Part shown: one piece after another, positions 8,461 to 17,707 of the stretch
Position numbering within the stretch: position 1 is the first letter of the stretch
How the letters are laid out: each line of letters starts with the position of its first letter
Assembly: GCF_002709775.1 (NCBI RefSeq)
Contig: NZ_PAQR01000027.1
Location: forward strand, 22,545 to 86,544
From: Thalassospira sp.
GTDB taxonomy: Bacteria > Pseudomonadota > Alphaproteobacteria > Rhodospirillales > Thalassospiraceae
DNA length: 64,000 bases
Direction of reading: 5' to 3'
Notes under the pieces: generated by a model
What the model was told of the DNA's origin: nothing
The model's input: the letters and a program-made list of their open reading frames with translations, nothing else
The model's database searches: none
Made by a program: the position numbers and the translations under genes

Positions 8461-8812
8461 TTCTTCGCTCCAGTAAGGCACAAATCACCCGTTTTTTGAT
8501 CTTGCGCAAAGCGTGACGAGAACAAGCGATGGCAGAACACAGGTATGAATCGGCGCGACATTAGCCGGTTTTGGTGGGGAGGCGAAAGGCGGAATCGTTT
8601 TTCGAAGGGCACTAGACGAAAGTTCTAAAGCATGGATATTCGCCTTGGTGTTTAAGAAAGGTTGATGCAAATCGCTGAAACGTATAGTTTCCCACCGACC
8701 AGTTTTGCCTGCGGTTACACGTGTGTTTCTCTTGATCGAGGATTGCCGGGGACGCATGGGTAGAACATAAAGATAAAACCTGAGAGTGATTAGGCTGTAA
8801 CGGGGTCCCGTC
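8461..8812. other. 352-bp gap between kdsB and the cytochrome gene
   Basis: No gene seen. It serves as divergent promoter region. A possible sigma-70-like promoter for the cytochrome is TTGCCG (8743-8748), 17 bp, CATAAA (8766-8771). An alternative TTGATG/TATAGT pair near 8663-8689 has only a 15-bp spacer. Confidence 0.35.
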
Positions 8813-9496
8813 ATGAACACGATGGAAATCAACAAGATCGTCGCCGGCGTTATTTGTGCTGTGCTTCTGGTAGTGGTTGTCGGCAAGGTCGGCAGCGCAC
8901 TGGTCAGTCCCGAGGAACTGGAAGCACCGGTATATCCGTTCTCCGAAGATGTGATGGCGGGTGCCAGTGCCCCGACCGCCGCTCCGGCAGAACCGGCAGG
9001 CCCGGAACCGATTCTTGCCATGCTGGCATCTGCCGACATGGGTGAAGGCGAGAAAGTCTTCAAAAAATGCGCATCCTGCCATGACGTCGAAAAAGGCGGT
9101 CCGAACAAAACCGGCCCGAACCTTTATGGCATCGTCGGTGCGGCCTTTGCCCACAAGGGTGACTTCTCCTACTCTGACGGTATGGCGAGCCACGGTGGCA
9201 ACTGGGGCTTTGCGGAGCTGAACGAGTTCCTTTACAAGCCGCGCGATTACATCGATGGCACCAAGATGAGCTTTGGCGGTCTGAAAAAGGCCGAAGACCG
9301 TGCCGCGGTTATTGCCTGGTTGAACACCAAGTCTGACAACCCGGTCGCGCTTCCGGATCCGGCAGCAGTTGAAGCCGCCGAGGCGGTTGACGAAGCAGCC
9401 GAAGCTGTCGAAGAAGCCGTTGATGATGCAGCCGCCGCCGTTGAAGGCGCGGTTGAGGAAGCCGGCGACGCTGTTGACTCAGCCACCGCACAGTAA
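8813..9496 (+). CDS. Membrane-anchored class I cytochrome c (CycM-like)
   Basis: 227 residues. An uncleaved N-terminal anchor (IVAGVICAVLLVVVVGKV, 9-26) places the haem domain in the periplasm. The haem site is CASCH (86-90), followed by KTGPNLYGIVGAAF and the distal Met in GTKMSFGGLK, as in mitochondrial-type cytochromes c. Relatives carry electrons from the bc1 complex to terminal oxidases. After about residue 187 there is an unusual Ala/Glu/Val-rich tail of some 40 residues (AAEAVDEAAEAVEEAV) that may form a helix. ATG at 8822 is an alternative start. A haem-lyase or oxidase gene is not nearby. Confidence 0.9.
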   Translation: MNTMEINKIVAGVICAVLLVVVVGKVGSALVSPEELEAPVYPFSEDVMAGASAPTAAPAEPAGPEPILAMLASADMGEGEKVFKKCASCHDVEKGGPNKTGPNLYGIVGAAFAHKGDFSYSDGMASHGGNWGFAELNEFLYKPRDYIDGTKMSFGGLKKAEDRAAVIAWLNTKSDNPVALPDPAAVEAAEAVDEAAEAVEEAVDDAAAAVEGAVEEAGDAVDSATAQ

Positions 9497-9540
9497 AGCT
9501 TTCGCCTGACCCGATATTTCAGGTCAGCACCGATTTCGCA

Positions 9541-9560
9541 GGGGACAGGAAACTGTCCCC
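9541..9560 (+). terminator. Hairpin after the cytochrome gene
   Basis: GGGGACAG (9541-9548), a GAAA tetraloop, and CTGTCCCC (9553-9560) form a perfect 8-bp stem 45 bp past the stop. It is followed by TGTTTGCGTTT, a poor T-run, so termination strength is uncertain. Confidence 0.6.
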
Positions 9561-9680
9561 TGTTTGCGTTTGGGGGTTTGATCAGGGCCGGTACAAAGGG
9601 CATCCTTGCGTTCTGGGCGCAAAGCGGAAATAGTACCGGCCATATCCCGCCTGACTTCAACCGCCTGCAGGAATGCCTTT

Positions 9681-10463
9681 ATGGAAAATCTCGATCCGTT
9701 TTTGGAAATCGCCCACAAGCTGGCCGATGCCGCACGCCCGGTCGTGCGCAAATATTACCGCACCCCGGTCGCGGTTGATGTGAAGGCCGATGACAGCCCG
9801 GTCACGATTGCCGACCGTGAAGTCGAACGCACCATGCGCGATATCCTCAATGCCGAGCTTCCCGATCACGGTATTCTGGGCGAGGAACATGGCCGGGAAA
9901 ATGTCGATGCGGAATATGTCTGGGTGCTTGATCCGATTGACGGCACCAAGTCGTTCATTTCCGGCAAGCCGAGCTTTGCGACATTGATTGCGCTTTGCCA
10001 CAAGGGCACCCCGGTTCTGGGCATTATCGATCAGGCGATTACCGATGAACGCTGGGTCGGTGTGATGGGCCAGGCCAGCACGATGAATGGCACTGAAATC
10101 AGCGCGCGCGAATGCGAAGAGCTTAAAAGTGCGACCTTCTTTACCACCGCACCGGAGCTGTTCAAGGGTGATGCCAAGAAGGCCTATGACGCGGTTTCGA
10201 AAGGCTGCCGGGTGCCGATGTATGGTGTTGATGCCTATGCCTATGGCCTGACCGCCCTTGGTCTGGCCGATACGGTGGTTGAGATCGGGCTTCAGGCTTA
10301 TGATTTCTGCGCACTGGTGCCGGTGGTTGAGGGTGCCGGTGGGGTGATGACCGACTGGGCGGGCAAGCCGCTTGGTATCGACAGTGCCGGGGATGTTGTC
10401 GCCAGTGGCGATGCACGTTGTCATCAGGATGTTCTGGCGACCATCAAGGCGGCGATGGCGTGA
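9681..10463 (+). CDS. hisN: Histidinol-phosphatase, inositol-monophosphatase family (copy 1)
   Basis: 260 residues; start at the ATG at 9681 with AGGA upstream. It belongs to the Mg-dependent IMPase fold. Metal ligands are seen in GEEHG (67-71) and LDPIDGTKSF (83-92), with a later Asp in the YDFCALVPVVEGAGG segment. The GTKSFISGKP form of the loop is that of HisN-type histidinol phosphatases, which make histidinol in histidine synthesis, rather than of inositol phosphatases. A near-identical paralogue follows 69 bp downstream, so one copy may have another phosphate-ester substrate. Confidence 0.85.
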   Translation: MENLDPFLEIAHKLADAARPVVRKYYRTPVAVDVKADDSPVTIADREVERTMRDILNAELPDHGILGEEHGRENVDAEYVWVLDPIDGTKSFISGKPSFATLIALCHKGTPVLGIIDQAITDERWVGVMGQASTMNGTEISARECEELKSATFFTTAPELFKGDAKKAYDAVSKGCRVPMYGVDAYAYGLTALGLADTVVEIGLQAYDFCALVPVVEGAGGVMTDWAGKPLGIDSAGDVVASGDARCHQDVLATIKAAMA

Positions 10464-10532
10464 TTTTCGCGCCAATCTTCGCCATATAACCCCTGCCCCG
10501 CGACCAAGACCTTGCCCGACACAGGAAATCCG

Positions 10533-11318
10533 ATGACCAACAGCCACCCGTTTCTTGCCATGGCCCACAAGCTTGCCGATGCGGCGCGCCCTGTGCTGCA
10601 AAGCTATTACCGCAGGCCACTTGAGATCGATGAAAAGGGCGATGCCAGCCTTGTCACCGATGCCGACCGGGCGATCGAGCGCACCATGCGCGACCTGATC
10701 AATGCGGAACTGCCTGATCACGGCATTCTGGGCGAGGAATACGGGCCGGAAAACCTTGATGCCGAATATGTCTGGATTCTTGATCCGATTGACGGCACCA
10801 AGTCGTTCATTACCGGCAAGCCCAGTTTCAACACCCTGATTGCGCTGTGCCGCAATGGCAAGCCGGTGCTGGGCGTGATTGATCAGGCGATTTTGGATGA
10901 ACGCTGGATCGGGGTTGAAGGACAGCCAACGACGCTAAATGGCCAACCGGTCAGTGCACGCGAATGCGCGCACCTGAAAGATGCCACCATTTTTACCACC
11001 GGGCCGGATCTTTTCGTCGAAGAAAAGGCAATCGCCGGATATGAGGCGATCTTTGGTGCAGCCAAGCAGCCGATTTACGGCATCGACTCATACGGATACG
11101 GCCTGATTGCCATGGGGTTTGGCGATGTGTTGGTCGAGTCAAACCTTCAGCCCTATGATTTCTGTGCCGCGGTGCCGGTGATCGAGGGGGCCGGTGGCGT
11201 GATCACCGATTGGGACGGCAAGAACCTGACCATCAATAGTGGTGATCTGGTGATTGCCAGTGGCGATAAGCATGCCCATGCCGAAGGGCTGGCGGTTTTG
11301 CAAAAGGCCGTCGCGTAA
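10533..11318 (+). CDS. Histidinol-phosphatase-like IMPase (copy 2)
   Basis: 261 residues, start at 10533 with AGGAAAT upstream. It is a clear tandem paralogue of the gene before it: both share HKLADAARPV, the NAELPDHGILGEE stretch, LDPIDGTKSFI and EGAGGV, with divergence mainly in the substrate-covering segment (SARECAHLKDATIFTTGPD against SARECEELKSATFFTTAPE). All metal ligands are kept, so both copies should be active. Same strand and short spacing suggest one transcript. Confidence 0.85.
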   Translation: MTNSHPFLAMAHKLADAARPVLQSYYRRPLEIDEKGDASLVTDADRAIERTMRDLINAELPDHGILGEEYGPENLDAEYVWILDPIDGTKSFITGKPSFNTLIALCRNGKPVLGVIDQAILDERWIGVEGQPTTLNGQPVSARECAHLKDATIFTTGPDLFVEEKAIAGYEAIFGAAKQPIYGIDSYGYGLIAMGFGDVLVESNLQPYDFCAAVPVIEGAGGVITDWDGKNLTINSGDLVIASGDKHAHAEGLAVLQKAVA

Positions 11319-11402
11319 GACGGCATGAGCGCTTAACCATTTGGCGATCTGGCACCTTTCCGGCACACTTGGCCTTATCAGGGCAACAGGTTGGGCAGTG
11401 CC

Positions 11403-12620
11403 ATGTTTGAATGGGTGATCATTCTTTTTCTCGGCTCCGGGCTGGTCTACGGGCTGCAATCGCGCCGCCTGCAACGCCGCAATATTTCCTCGCCGATGAT
11501 GATGGTTCTGACCGGGATGCTGGTGGCCGTACCACTTGGCATTTGGCAGGGCGCGCCGATGAATGCGCTTTCGGGCAGCGTTCATTTTGCCACCGGCTTT
11601 GCCGAGATGACGCTGGCGATCATTCTGTTTCTGGATGCTGCGGTGCTTGATTACCGCCGTGAAAGTGCGGCGCGTAATGTGGCGATCCGGCTTTTGCTGG
11701 TGGGCTTGCCCCTGACCATCGGGGTGACCTAGGCGTTTATCGTCGGGCTTGATCCCACGATCGGCCTCGTTCCCGCCCTGATCCTCGCGCTTATCGTCAG
11801 TCCAACCGACGCTGCCCTTGGCCGACCGGTGCTGGAAAACAAGGGTGTGCCTGATCCGGTGCGACAGGGCATCAATATTGAAAGCGGGCTTAATGACGGG
11901 CTGGTTCTGCCGGTTTTCACAACGGCGGTGTTGCTTGAGGCCAATCTTCTCAGTGACGGGCGTCAGGGCTGGATCGCGGAAGCTGTGCTTGAGATTTCGG
12001 TGGGTGCTGTCATCGGGGTTGTCTGTGGCTATGTCATTGGTCAGGTGGTTAATCACGCCGTCCGGCACCGCACCATGGTCGCGCGGTTTGAAAGGTTGCT
12101 GGGCGTTCTGGCGGCCCTTTTCATCTTCCTTCTGGCCGAGGAACTGGGCGGTAATGGCTTTGTTGCCGCCTTTGCCGGCGGGCTTGCACTTAATATCTCA
12201 AGCGATGCGGTCAAGGATGCGATTGAAAGCTTTGGCGAGGCCGAGTCAGAGCTTCTGACCATGCTGACCTTCTTTGTCTTTGGCCTGATTGTCGTGCCAG
12301 CACTTTATGATGCCTGGACCGGGTCGATGCTGGTGTTTTCGATTGCAAGCCTTGCAGTGCTGCGCCCGCTTTGTGTGTGGATCTGCATGATTGGTAGCCC
12401 CTATAGCCTGGGCGAGAAGCTTTATATCGGCTGGTTCGGGCCGCGCGGCATTGCCTCGGTGATTTACATGCTGATCATGGCGACCATGATTGACCCGGGC
12501 GAGTTCCGACCGCTGTTTGCCGCGGGCACGATGATCATTTGCATAAGTATCGTCGCCCACGGCATTTCGGCTGCCCCGGCGTCCCGGGCGCTGGTGCGCT
12601 ATCTTGGGCGGAAATCCTGA
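11403..12620 (+). pseudogene. CPA1-family cation:proton antiporter gene interrupted by an in-frame TAG
   Basis: Codons from the ATG at 11403 encode an integral membrane antiporter of about 405 residues, but codon 110 (11730-11732) is TAG in the middle of ...LPLTIGVT-stop-AFIVGLDPTIG. The frame is unchanged after it and reads on to 12620 without further damage. Family marks include FLDAAVLDYRRE before the stop and SPTDAALGRPVLENKGVPD, NIESGLNDGLVLP and GPRGIASVIY after it, which carry the ion-binding Asp and the conserved loop. The mutation looks recent. A downstream in-frame ATG at 11829 is available, but a product from there would lack several helices and the start of the SPTD motif. Confidence 0.85.
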
Positions 12621-12636
12621 GAGGCTCATCTCGGAT

Positions 12637-12658
12637 GGGGCGGCGTTAAACGCGCCCC
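12637..12658. terminator. Hairpin between convergent genes
   Basis: GGGGCG (12637-12642) pairs with CGCCCC (12653-12658), extended by CGTT/AACG inside. It lies between the antiporter pseudogene and the convergent LysE gene; there is no strong T-run. Confidence 0.45.
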
Positions 12659-12682
12659 TGCCCTATACTTGGTCGATTTGGC

Positions 12683-13342
12683 TTATTGCTGGGTAATGGC
12701 CAGGCGCACGCCAAGGGCGATGAACATGGTGCCGAGTGCACGATGCAACCACGCGCCGAGTTTGCGGCTACCCTTGATCCGGCTTGCTGCCGAGGCCACC
12801 GCCAAAACCAGCATGCCTTCGACCACAAAGGCGATCAGAAGCACCATCAGACCCAGAAGCAAAAACTGAACCGCGCCATTGCCACGTGCCGGATCAATGA
12901 ATTGCGGCAGGAAGGCCATGAAGAAAATCGCGACCTTGGGATTGAGCACATCAATCATCACCCCCTGACGCCAGGCACCAAAGGCGGTCATCGGTTTGGT
13001 TGAAATCGGTGCGGCGGGCGCGTCAGATGCTTCATCTGTTTCGGACTTAGTAAAACTACTGCGCAGCGCGCCAATGCCCAGCCAGACCAAATAGGCCACC
13101 CCGATCCATTTGACGACGGCAAAGGCCAACGCCGAGGTTGCCAGAATGGCCGACAGCCCAAAGGTTGCCGCAAGGACATGAACAAAGGCACCGGAAATCA
13201 CGCCAATCGAGGAGAACAAACCGATCTTGCGCCCATGCACCGCTGTTTGCCCGACAATATAGGCCATGTCCGGCCCGGGCGAGATGTTGAGCAGAAGGGC
13301 GGCAATCAGAAACGGCGTGTAGGCGACAAGCAGCTCGATCAC
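12683..13342 (-). CDS. LysE/RhtB-family amino-acid exporter
   Basis: 219 residues with about six hydrophobic helices. The N-terminus LLLNISPGPDMAYIVGQTAVHGRKIG (about 17-42) is the family signature, with the SPGPD motif. A hydrophilic loop (SSFTKSETDEASDAPAAPIST) divides the halves, followed by GVMIDVLNPKVAIFFMAFLPQF, the second typical block. Relatives export amino acids such as threonine, homoserine or lysine; the substrate cannot be told. Its ATG overlaps the stop of the upstream DinB gene by 4 bp, so the two are translationally coupled. Confidence 0.9.
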   Translation of the reverse strand: MIELLVAYTPFLIAALLLNISPGPDMAYIVGQTAVHGRKIGLFSSIGVISGAFVHVLAATFGLSAILATSALAFAVVKWIGVAYLVWLGIGALRSSFTKSETDEASDAPAAPISTKPMTAFGAWRQGVMIDVLNPKVAIFFMAFLPQFIDPARGNGAVQFLLLGLMVLLIAFVVEGMLVLAVASAASRIKGSRKLGAWLHRALGTMFIALGVRLAITQQ

Positions 13343-13839
13343 GCGAGCAACTCCCGGCCGAAATAAATCAGATCGATTTCAAGCGGGCCGGAACCTGCTT
13401 CGATCAGCATGTTGGACAGCTGCCCGCGATGATGGGTCTGATGGTTAAACATGTGCCCCAAAATCAGATCGCGCGGCATGGTATAGGCGCCAGCGGTGAC
13501 CGACTGGTAGCTTAGATCGGATGTGACTTCGGCATCGGTCAGGTTGCGGGTGAATTCCAAAATCGCCTGATCTTCGGCTTCGCGGGCGGTACGCAGTTCA
13601 TCGAAATCTTCATACAGGACCGTGTCGAGCGGCATGGTCACCGGACTGCCAAGCAAACGGCCCATCCACAGGCGATCTGCCACGACAAGATGGTTGAGCG
13701 TTCGCATGATGGAGGGGAAGAAGGCGCGGCGCGGGGCGTCGAGTTCCGCCACCGGCAGTTTGGCGCAGGCATCATAGGCGTGCGTGTTGGCCCAGATATT
13801 ATACTGCGCCATGCGTTCGAAATAGGCCGCACCATTCAT
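13339..13839 (-). CDS. DinB-family putative metal-dependent protein
   Basis: 166 residues, four-helix DinB/YfiT fold. The metal-site histidines are visible in RTLNHLVVADRLW (first His) and HMFNHQTHHRGQL (second pair). Members include thiol-dependent hydrolases and transferases, most with unknown substrate. The downstream LysE gene overlaps by 4 bp, which suggests a shared role, perhaps in handling and export of a modified small molecule; that is only inference. Confidence 0.88.
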   Translation of the reverse strand: MNGAAYFERMAQYNIWANTHAYDACAKLPVAELDAPRRAFFPSIMRTLNHLVVADRLWMGRLLGSPVTMPLDTVLYEDFDELRTAREAEDQAILEFTRNLTDAEVTSDLSYQSVTAGAYTMPRDLILGHMFNHQTHHRGQLSNMLIEAGSGPLEIDLIYFGRELLA

Positions 13840-13881
13840 CTTTTCTCTCCGTCTTCTGCGATCGCGCGTTTCGGCTCGGGA

Positions 13882-14835
13882 TCAGGATTTCACACCGGGG
13901 GCCGGTGTGCAGGTGGCGGGGTTTTGAGCCGGGGTCGGGGTAACGTGCTCAAGCACCTGACTTGCCGGTTTGGGAACCCGTTTGGTCAGAATAACCACGT
14001 TGCCGACCAATGTCAGCGCAACACCGAAGACGATATTGCCCGTCCAGTGGAAATCCTCAAACCAGGTTGATAGCAACAACGCGACAATCGGAAACATCAC
14101 GGAGCTGTAAGCCGCACGATCCGGTCCGATTTTGCCGAGAAGGGTCAGATAAAACCCGAAGCCCAGAACCGACCCGAACAGCGCAAGATAAACCCACGCA
14201 GCCAGGAAGCTAACGCTGGTATCAAAGGTCACAGGAATACCGGCAAGCGCGATATAGCCAAACAGCAACAATGTGCCATAGAGCATGCCAAAGGCATTGG
14301 CCTGCATGACCGGGACACCACGTGCATGGTTGCGGGCAGACGCCATATTGCCAAGCGATGCAATGTAGCTACCGGCCAGTGACACCAGAAGACCGATGCT
14401 GCCGCCCGCTGCCAGATCAAAGCTGGCAAGATCATTGGCAAAGACCATGGCAATCCCGGCAAGACCGATGCTGGCCCCGATCAGGGTGCGGGTTTCGGGA
14501 CGGCGGCGGAAAAAGATCGCGCCATTAATCATATTCATGATGACGATGGTCGAAAACACCACCGCCAGAAGCCCCGAGGTCAGGTGAACACTGGCGACAT
14601 AAATCAGCACATAGTTCAGCGAAAACAGACAGACACCCAGAACCGCCATGAAGAAATGATCGCGCACGTTAAAGCGCATCGGCAACCGACGCACCACACA
14701 CCAAGCCATCAAAATCAGCGTTGCCAAGGCAAAGCGATAGGCAACGGCCACTTCGGGGGCGACGGAAAGCTGATACTGAATGGCGATCCAGGTCGATCCC
14801 CAGATCAAAACGACGGCGGCATAAAGACCGAACAT
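13882..14835 (-). CDS. EamA/DMT-superfamily transporter
   Basis: 317 residues with ten predicted membrane helices in two EamA repeats. The start MFGLYAAVVLIWGSTWIAIQ is typical (WGSTW motif). I use the ATG at 14835 because GGAG lies about 10 nt upstream; a TTG at 14850 is also in frame. The C-terminus carries a Pro/Thr/Ala-rich hydrophilic tail. Likely an exporter of amino acids or metabolites; substrate unknown. It lies 42 bp before the DinB-LysE pair on the same strand and may lead that transcript. Confidence 0.88.
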   Translation of the reverse strand: MFGLYAAVVLIWGSTWIAIQYQLSVAPEVAVAYRFALATLILMAWCVVRRLPMRFNVRDHFFMAVLGVCLFSLNYVLIYVASVHLTSGLLAVVFSTIVIMNMINGAIFFRRRPETRTLIGASIGLAGIAMVFANDLASFDLAAGGSIGLLVSLAGSYIASLGNMASARNHARGVPVMQANAFGMLYGTLLLFGYIALAGIPVTFDTSVSFLAAWVYLALFGSVLGFGFYLTLLGKIGPDRAAYSSVMFPIVALLLSTWFEDFHWTGNIVFGVALTLVGNVVILTKRVPKPASQVLEHVTPTPAQNPATCTPAPGVKS

Positions 14836-14960
14836 GGCCCGGAACTCCAAAAACTTTGAAGTCGCAATTTAGGGCAGTTCCAGTCCGCCACCAAACCAGC
14901 TTTTTTGATCCTGTCATTAGCAAAGCTAATCCATGGACCGGCAATTTAATGCGTGAAGGA

Positions 14961-16928
14961 TCAGGCCTTTTTATCCGGGATTTCCGAAGCGTCTGTCTCT
15001 GCCTGATCAGGTTCGGATGCGCTGTCTTCTGTGGCGTCTTCGATCTGATCGCCCGGGGCCTTGGTGGCCTCTTCGTCGATCTGCTTGGCTGGCGACGATT
15101 TCGGATCGCGGAGTGCCACGTTCTTTTCCGCCCGCTTGCGTTTCTGCCAGTCCTTCCAGATTTCAAGCAACTCGCTGCGGGACTGGAAGATCGGGATGCG
15201 GCGTTTGGGTTTGGCTTTTTGCTGCTCGACCGCGAGGCCGACCTCAAGCAAGCCGTGCTCATCATCAGTGCGGCGGACGATCAGTTCGACCGTGCCATAG
15301 GGCATGCGATCACCAAGTTCGAGATCGCCGGGCAGATCGCGATCCATGATTTCGCCAACGGTCAGCTCGGCGTCATCATCTTCGAGCGCGAAGCCATAAA
15401 GGCGGGCGATATCGGCAATGCGTGTGTCGGCCGGGAAGCTGAAATCGCCAAACAGTTCGATGTCATTCGCACCTTCGGCAGGGCCGGCAAAGAGTTGGTC
15501 GAGCAGTTCGACATGGCGCGGCGGGGTGATGATATAGACCTGATCACCGGCCTGAATGTGGCCCGCAGAATGCGGGCGCAGTGAGGCGCCATCACGCAGG
15601 ATCAGGCTGGGCCGTGCCCAACGCGGAATACGATGGCCGGTGGCAACGGCACTGGCTTCGTGCACGCGATAAACAACGATTTCCTGATTGGCGTTGCCCG
15701 GCAGTTCAAGATCAATACGGTCGACCGGGCCATGCTTGGCCGGGACGATGATCCCCAACCAATTGGCGACCTTGCGGATCGTCCAGCCCTGCAACAGAAG
15801 CGATGTGATGACGACAATGAAGGCGGTGTTAAACAAGAGCTGCCCTTCAGGCACGCCTTCGACCATCGGCACTATGGCAAGCAGGATCGACACCGCCCCG
15901 CGCAAACCGACCCATGAAATAAAGGCCGTATCATTGCGCGAGAAGTTAAAGAACATCAGGCACAGCCAGACCGCGACCGGACGGGCGATAAAGACCAGAA
16001 CGAGGGCAAGAATCACGCCCGGAATAATCACCGCGCCAAATTCGGACGGGGTCGCAAGGAGACCCAACGTGACAAACATCGCGATCTGGGCCAGCCAGGT
16101 GGTGACATGCTGGAAACGGCGGACGCCGACGCTCATTTGCATCTTGCTGTTGCCGGCATAAAGGCCCGCGACATAGACCGCCATAAAGCCACTGCCACCA
16201 AGGATGCTGGTCGCGCCAAACAGGCTGAGTGCCAATGCCATGGTAATGATCGGCACCAGACCCGGTTCCAGTTTGACCCGGTTGATCATCCAGACCAGCG
16301 CATAACCGCCAGCAAGCCCGAACACTCCGCCCAAGCCGATCTGCAAAACAAAGCGTTGCAGGAGTTCAAGCGCGATATTGTCGCCACCGCCAAGGATGAT
16401 GAGCTCGACCAGCGAGATGGTCAGAAAAACCGCCATCGGGTCGTTTGAGCCCGACTCAACTTCAAGCGTACTGCGCGTGCGATCACGCAGATTGATCCCG
16501 CCAACGCGCAGCAGGAAAAACACCGCCGCCGCATCGGTTGAACTGACAATGGCGCCAAACAGAAGTGCGACCAGCCAGGGCACATCGAGCACCAGCCAAG
16601 TCACACCGCCAATAACGCCCGTCGTGATCAAAACCCCGAAGGTTGCCAGCACCAGTGATGGGCCAGCGGCGATTTTTAATGTTCGGAACTGGGTTTCAAA
16701 GCCACTGTCAAACAGGATCAGGGCGAGTGCGATGGAGCCGATAAAATAGGCCAGCGGCGCATTGTCGAACATGATGCCGCCAATGCCATCTTCGCCCGCG
16801 CCAAGACCAACAAACAGGAACACCAACAGCAAGGGTGCGCCGACCCGGAAACTGACCAGACTGGTGAAAACGGCAACAACCACCAGAATCGATGCAATCA
16901 GGATGACCAGATTCATCGATTCAATCAT
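14961..16928 (-). CDS. nhaP2: Potassium/proton antiporter, NhaP2 (CvrA) type
   Basis: 655 residues. The first ~400 are a CPA1 membrane domain with FLFVGLGAGEDG (37-48), SSTDAAAVFFLLR with the ion-binding Asp, LEVESGSNDPMAVFL and WVGLRGAVSILLAI. A cytosolic TrkA_C domain follows (about 430-510: HSAGHIQAGDQVYIITPP), then a CorC/HlyC-type domain (FALEDDDAELTVGEIMDRDL) as in NhaP2. The family exports K+ (or Na+) in exchange for protons in pH and osmotic control. The last ~60 residues are a charged tail rich in Asp, Glu and Ala. CAGGAG precedes the ATG at 16928; ATG at 16916 is possible. Confidence 0.92.
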   Translation of the reverse strand: MIESMNLVILIASILVVVAVFTSLVSFRVGAPLLLVFLFVGLGAGEDGIGGIMFDNAPLAYFIGSIALALILFDSGFETQFRTLKIAAGPSLVLATFGVLITTGVIGGVTWLVLDVPWLVALLFGAIVSSTDAAAVFFLLRVGGINLRDRTRSTLEVESGSNDPMAVFLTISLVELIILGGGDNIALELLQRFVLQIGLGGVFGLAGGYALVWMINRVKLEPGLVPIITMALALSLFGATSILGGSGFMAVYVAGLYAGNSKMQMSVGVRRFQHVTTWLAQIAMFVTLGLLATPSEFGAVIIPGVILALVLVFIARPVAVWLCLMFFNFSRNDTAFISWVGLRGAVSILLAIVPMVEGVPEGQLLFNTAFIVVITSLLLQGWTIRKVANWLGIIVPAKHGPVDRIDLELPGNANQEIVVYRVHEASAVATGHRIPRWARPSLILRDGASLRPHSAGHIQAGDQVYIITPPRHVELLDQLFAGPAEGANDIELFGDFSFPADTRIADIARLYGFALEDDDAELTVGEIMDRDLPGDLELGDRMPYGTVELIVRRTDDEHGLLEVGLAVEQQKAKPKRRIPIFQSRSELLEIWKDWQKRKRAEKNVALRDPKSSPAKQIDEEATKAPGDQIEDATEDSASEPDQAETDASEIPDKKA

Positions 16929-17081
16929 TTCGGGGGCTCCTGTTTGACGGTGTCAGAATGGGCGGATCAGGCTGTTCGTTGGCAACTCACAAAGCAATAG
17001 CACTCAGATACTTAGGAAATGATGACCGACAATGCCATCACCCGGCTGTTGATTAAAATATTTCCGGGCAGCGTAAATTGG

Positions 17082-17543
17082 TCAGTCCGTTTCGGCCTGG
17101 GCCGGAACAAAAAGCGTTTCCTTTGACGTCGACAAGGCAATTTCCGGCAGAACTTCGACCACGCCGGGCATTTCCTTGATCGTGTCGGAAATGAAGGACT
17201 CCAGATGGGCGGTATCGCGCAGACGCAGTTTGACGAGAAAATCAAAGCGCCCGGTCATGTGATGGCATTCAAGTACCTCGTCAGCCTTGATCAGGGATTT
17301 GACCAGTTTCTTGTTCCCCTTGGCCGGATCGGTGCGCAGCCAGACCAACGCAGTCAGCGCGCGGCCAATGGCCTGCGGGTCGACCGAAATACGATAAGCC
17401 TGAATAATCCCCTGTTCGCGCAGTTTGCGCACACGATCATTCACCGCAGAGACCGACAGCCCGACCTTGGTTCCCAAAACCGAATAGGACAGCGACGCGT
17501 CTTCCTGCAGGATGTCGATCAGTTTGCGATCAATTGCATCCAT
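17082..17543 (-). CDS. Lrp/AsnC-family transcriptional regulator
   Basis: 153 residues, standard length. N-terminal HTH: DAIDRKLIDILQEDASLSYS, with recognition helix around VGLSVSAVNDRVRKLREQGI (27-46). C-terminal RAM (ligand-binding, oligomerising) domain from about 65, with VLECHHMTGRFDFLVKLR. GGGGGAAG precedes the ATG. It is divergent from three tandem DMT exporters, and Lrp-type regulators often control amino-acid exporters next door, so these are the likely targets (inference). Confidence 0.93.
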   Translation of the reverse strand: MDAIDRKLIDILQEDASLSYSVLGTKVGLSVSAVNDRVRKLREQGIIQAYRISVDPQAIGRALTALVWLRTDPAKGNKKLVKSLIKADEVLECHHMTGRFDFLVKLRLRDTAHLESFISDTIKEMPGVVEVLPEIALSTSKETLFVPAQAETD

Positions 17544-17707
17544 TAATCTTCCCCCTGAATGGATTTGATGGCGTTGATCTTACACGAAAAACGGCTTCAC
17601 GCGAACTCTTCGCCAAATTTGCCGGGGCAGCCATGCGCAATCAGCTTGGCATCTCAACTCACGGGTACTGGATTTTTTCCGGATAGCTGCGTAAACCTTT
17701 ACATGTA

